Shown here: piece after piece, positions 20,891-24,038 of the stretch
Layout: every line of letters begins with the position of its first letter
Numbering within the stretch: position 1 is the stretch's first letter
Origin: Hypsibius dujardini
Taxonomy: Eukaryota > Tardigrada > Eutardigrada > Parachela > Hypsibiidae
Assembly: GCA_001579985.1 (NCBI GenBank)
Contig: LRSR01002322.1
Coordinates: 1 to 24,038 of the forward strand
Length of the DNA: 24,038 bases
Direction: 5' to 3'
Notes under the pieces: model-generated
The model's input: only the letters and a program-made list of their open reading frames with translations
Told to the model about the DNA's origin: nothing
Database searches by the model: none
Made by a program: the position numbers and the translations under genes

Positions 20891-21854
20891 GATTCTGGAT
20901 AATATTTTTGATCGGAAACCTTTAGTTGTATTCAAACATCGATATTCCCATCGACAAATTGTATTGAGCAATCAAAATGCCCTATCTCCGCCTCCAACTT
21001 CGGACCAAAATTCTGCTACTGCCAAGATGTTCAAAAAAATATTGTTGCTTACAAACGGCCCAATTTATCGAAATCTAAGTATTTCTCATCGGTTGAATGA
21101 CCGTCCGGATAATCAAAATGCTTGAACCCTGACGTTGGATCAAAATTCTGCTTATGCCAATCGATTATGGTTATTTTCAATGTCAATCCAAATACGGTCC
21201 CGAAACAAGAACTTAACCGGACTGGTAGCCTAACCCCCTCCCCCCTTTCCCTTTCTTGTCCCCTCCCACTTTCGTTTTTTTTATCTTGACCGTTGTTCCT
21301 TAACTTGATAAATTGAAAATTAATTTTTTTAGAATCCTTTAAGTTTCCTCACAAGAAAATTGAAACCCCTAATACTGGACCCTGCCTGCACGAGTGTTAA
21401 GCCCTTGAGTTTTGGTCATAGCATTTACTTGACCAATGTCCAACCGTCGGGGTTTTATATATGGAAATTGAGGAACAGATGTGCTTTCCAAAATTATCAA
21501 GTTTGTTATAGTCACTCAAAGGGACATTGGTTAGCACTCGAAAAACCAAACATGGCCAAAAAGGGGGAAGGGGAAGGGGGGACTTGTAGGCTATGCCTCT
21601 TTTGGCAGGTTCTTGCCCCTCCCCTCTTTTGCCGGGTCCCCAATTTTTTTTCAGTCTTTACTTTAAAAGTGGTACATAATTGAGATGTGTCATTTTGGCA
21701 AAGTAAACAACAGCCCTGGCACACCACTGATTGTTCACTTGAAGAAATAATTCCTTCGAGGGTGTTAATCCAGTGTTTGTACAAAATTCGCTTTTGTTCG
21801 CCCAATAAAAGCAGTCCCCTTTGTTTAAGAGATATTATGCTCACAGAATATGCT

Positions 21855-21955
21855 GTTCGCTGAAGAATATGAGTGTTCGTGTAAAGAAAGGTCGGTTCGT
21901 TTAGATAAGTATTCTGTTCGCATAAGGAAACAATTGTTCGCAAAGTGGAATTTTT
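21855..21955. repeat. Five-unit tandem array with 20-bp period, core TGTTCG
   Basis: TGTTCG (once GGTTCG) begins at 21855, 21875, 21895, 21916 and 21936. A sixth core at 21795 is exactly three periods upstream. The bases between cores are AAG/GAAA-rich but diverged. The array lies 100–200 bp upstream of the ERGIC2 start codon. It may be a decayed minisatellite or a set of helically phased protein-binding sites. Confidence 0.7.
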
Positions 21956-22055
21956 ATAAAAACAATCATTTTATTTCTGCGGGGCCACGTCCGAGACGGG
22001 AAATCTTCCGCGTTGATCATTCTGAATTTTTTTTGTAAAATTTCCCATATTTGCG

Positions 22056-23899
22056 ATGGATGAAACGGGCCTGCGTCGACGGAAACTCGCGGAGGAATCG
22101 TCCTTGTCACCCACCAAGGACGCCGTTAAAACCATCGCGGCTTTGGACGTTTTCCCAAAAGTGCCACATTATTTTGCGATTGTTTTCCGTGATATCTAGT
22201 GTGTCTGACATAGAAGTAAATTTCTCTGTCTCGTTTCAGGTCCCTTCTGACTTCAAGAAGCCCACAAATTGCGGCGCGGCCTGTGAGTTTGTTCTGCTTG
22301 TGCCGTCGTTCATTGATTGATTGATTTATGGAGTGCTTTCAGCTCTGTAGTTTTATCATTTGATTTAGGCTTTGATTGGTTGATTGATGATTTTAATTTC
22401 CCGAAATTTTAGTATTTTCAAATTAGGTCGCTTGATTGATTTAGCGATTCAGTTCTTGTTTCCAATATTTTTTCCTTAGTGCGGTCCTGCTCCTTCGTAA
22501 CTGCTGATTTACTTTGTTGTTATTTGCAGTGACGTTTATTTGCGCGGCAGTTTGCATCCTGTTAATCGTGATGGAATTCTTCCATTACCGGCAAGCAAAT
22601 TTGGAATTTTCCTATTCAGTGGATAAAGATCACAGCTCGAAACTTCCGGTGGCGATCGATATTACCGTCGCTATGCCGTGTGAAGGTGACTTTCACTTCC
22701 ATAACGCTTTGTCGGTCCTTTTGTTTTCAAATTCGTAGCCGAAGCGAACTGTTGCAACAAAGCAGTTATTTTGTAAGGCGCGTCTCCGGTCGATTGATTG
22801 ATTGGCGGATTTGACTGGCGATGTTTTGATTAGCTTTATTTGTAAGAGTTTATTCCCCTTAGTGTTCTTTAACATGTATAAGAGACACTTTGAATGACCA
22901 GAAAGCTGCTTTTGATTTTAAATACAATACCTTTTCATTTTCTTTTAAGTTAAAACACACGTCGATATTTGAAGGCATATTTTTACTCAAATCACTCAAT
23001 CTACTTTAAATATTAATATTAGGTTATTATATTTAGATTTATTTGAAATGCTGAAAATGTGGCTTTTATTTTAAGTAAAATATGTTTCTTATGTAAAAAA
23101 ACCTGGTCAGCGTATTTTTGTTTACTTATTTAACATTTTTTTCACTTCAAACACGAAATTTAACTAACACTAATTCTCGTCGACCGGAATAATGGCTCAG
23201 TATTATCATTTTTTGTACAATAATTTTTTTAGTTTTTAATTTCCAATTTTCTGTTGATCAATCGTCGAGCATATGTTGCAAGAATTTCACATCCGTTCTT
23301 CTCGGAGAATCATTTCGCTTCTAAAACGTTCCGATTTTTCCAAATCCCTTTTTTTCCATCAATTTATTAAGAATCTAATCTCATCTCTCGTATATGCTGC
23401 AATTGTTTTGCGCTTTTTTTATCGCTTCATGTTTCTGTTCTAGCGATCGGTGCGGATATTGTGGACTTGGTCAACGAACAAGTCGACATCGACGTGGGAC
23501 TCAACGAAGAACCCGCATACTTTGCCCTCTCACCGGAGGACGAACACAATTTTCAAATGCGGCGGCAAATGAACGCTTACATAGCGGAGGAATACCACGC
23601 CCTGCATCGGTACTTATGGACCACGGGGCACCGCAGCTCCTGGGCCGATCCTGCGCCGAGGAAGCTTGTCTTGCGTGGAAACACCCGGCCCGATGCTTGT
23701 CGTTTCTACGGACTGGTGCATGTCAATAAAATGGCTGGAAATTTTCACGTGCTCGCTGGAAAGTAAGGAAAAGACTCGTGAATGGCAGAAAACGATATTC
23801 TCTCTCTATTCCGGCATTTAATGTAGAACGATGATCATTGCAGAGCGTTACACGGAGCTGATATTCATGCCCACATCAGTTTTTTTGTCTCCGAAGCAG
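22056..23899 (+). CDS. ERGIC2: ERGIC2 (Erv41-type ER–Golgi cargo receptor), 5' five exons
   Basis: Exons 22056–22160, 22240–22282, 22530–22685, 23444–23762 and 23844–23899, all in phase; the gene continues past the window end. Start MDETGLRRRKLAEESSLSP, then the family signature DVFPK joined to VPSDFKKPTNCGA. First transmembrane helix: ICAAVCILLIVMEFF. Lumenal part: YSVDKDHSSKLPVAIDITVA then MPCEAIGADIVDL; PDACRFYGLVHVNKMAGNFH; HAHISFF. These match ERGIC2 rather than ERGIC3, because the ERGIC3 cysteine-rich insert is absent. The protein works with ERGIC3/Erv46 as a retrieval receptor in COPII/COPI vesicles between ER and Golgi. The N-terminal leader is longer than in vertebrate ERGIC2. The C-terminal lumenal region, second membrane helix and tail are missing because of the window edge. 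Confidence 0.93.
22686..23443 (+). other. Intron 3 of ERGIC2 (758 nt), AT-rich
   Basis: GTGACT donor at 22686 and TTCTAG acceptor ending at 23443. Contains a short GATT run near 22790–22805 and long T-rich stretches. No other feature seen. Confidence 0.7.
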
Positions 23900-23983
23900 G
23901 TAGGATACATACACCTTCAGACGGGCACTCATGTAGAGAGAGAGACAGGCCTACCGACAAATAGAGCGACCATCCACAGACAG

Positions 23984-24038
23984 TAAAGCAAGCAAGCAAG
24001 CAAGCAAGCAAACAGACAGACAGACAGACAGACAGACA
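23984..24038. repeat. GCAA and GACA microsatellites at the window end
   Basis: About six GCAA units are followed by GACA units from about 24013 to the end of the window. They lie in the ERGIC2 intron that begins at 23900. GACA polarity on the transcript, as in most introns of the other two repeat-bearing genes. Confidence 0.9.

Larger units (their letters stand above)
20237..22055. other. Divergent intergenic region between the BTB gene and ERGIC2
   Basis: The two genes are transcribed away from each other, so both promoters should lie here. The region contains AT-rich palindromes, degenerate TCTG repeats, a direct repeat (AATCAAAATGC and GGA-CAAAATTCTGCT words near 20970–21020 and 21112–21160), C-rich and G-rich stretches near 21235–21280 and 21560–21585 that are roughly complementary, and a 20-bp-periodic array. 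ORFs in it lack domain features. Confidence 0.55.

Noticed and set aside
21360-21943. Overlapping ORFs of 107 and 143 residues upstream of ERGIC2
   Set aside because: They cross G-rich simple sequence and the 20-bp array, overlap on opposite strands and show no domain.
1-24038. CRISPR arrays, tRNA or rRNA genes, bacterial-type operons
   Set aside because: None seen. The window is intron-rich eukaryotic DNA, and the periodic array at 21855 lacks the repeat conservation of a CRISPR.

Overview
This window is eukaryotic, from an animal genome. Genes are split into many exons with GT(GC)–AG introns, many of them 50–300 nt. The proteins are metazoan: a receptor guanylyl cyclase, a BTB–BACK protein, ERGIC2 and a gustatory-receptor-like membrane protein. 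Compact introns, very short exons and a diverged receptor cyclase fit a small-genome ecdysozoan such as a tardigrade, but that is an inference. I rebuilt the gene models by hand from splice signals, reading frame and family conservation.

Layout. (1) 1–3590, plus strand: the 3' eight exons (598 codons) of a Gln/Gly-rich nuclear-type protein with a coiled-coil segment resembling GPS2, a corepressor-complex subunit. Most of its introns are filled with GACA/TGTC tetranucleotide repeats. (2) 3591–4179: the gap between two convergent genes, holding a 150-bp MITE-like element with perfect 29-bp terminal inverted repeats. (3) 4180–13072, minus strand: an apparently complete 19-exon single-pass receptor guanylyl cyclase (natriuretic-peptide-receptor type). 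Order: signal peptide, ligand-binding ectodomain, one transmembrane helix, pseudokinase, dimerisation helix, cyclase. The exons sum to 3066 nt, exactly 1021 codons plus stop, and every junction is in phase. Two of its introns carry long foldback inverted repeats. (4) 13073–14467: no supported gene, with a GT-rich simple repeat. (5) 14468–15627, plus strand: a multi-pass gene resembling gustatory receptors, with an in-frame TAG that suggests a pseudogene. (6) 16730–20236, minus strand: a complete six-exon BTB–BACK protein of 506 residues with an acidic run and an unassigned C-terminal region. (7) 20237–22055: the divergent intergenic region, with palindromes and a 20-bp-periodic array. (8) 22056–23899 and beyond, plus strand: the 5' five exons of ERGIC2, which cycles between ER and Golgi. 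The window ends in its fifth intron.

The genes do not form a pathway. The most notable features are two GC–AG introns in different genes, tiny exons in the receptor ectodomain, two long foldbacks inside the receptor gene, opposite-polarity tetranucleotide repeats around exons of the first gene, and the 20-bp array just upstream of ERGIC2.
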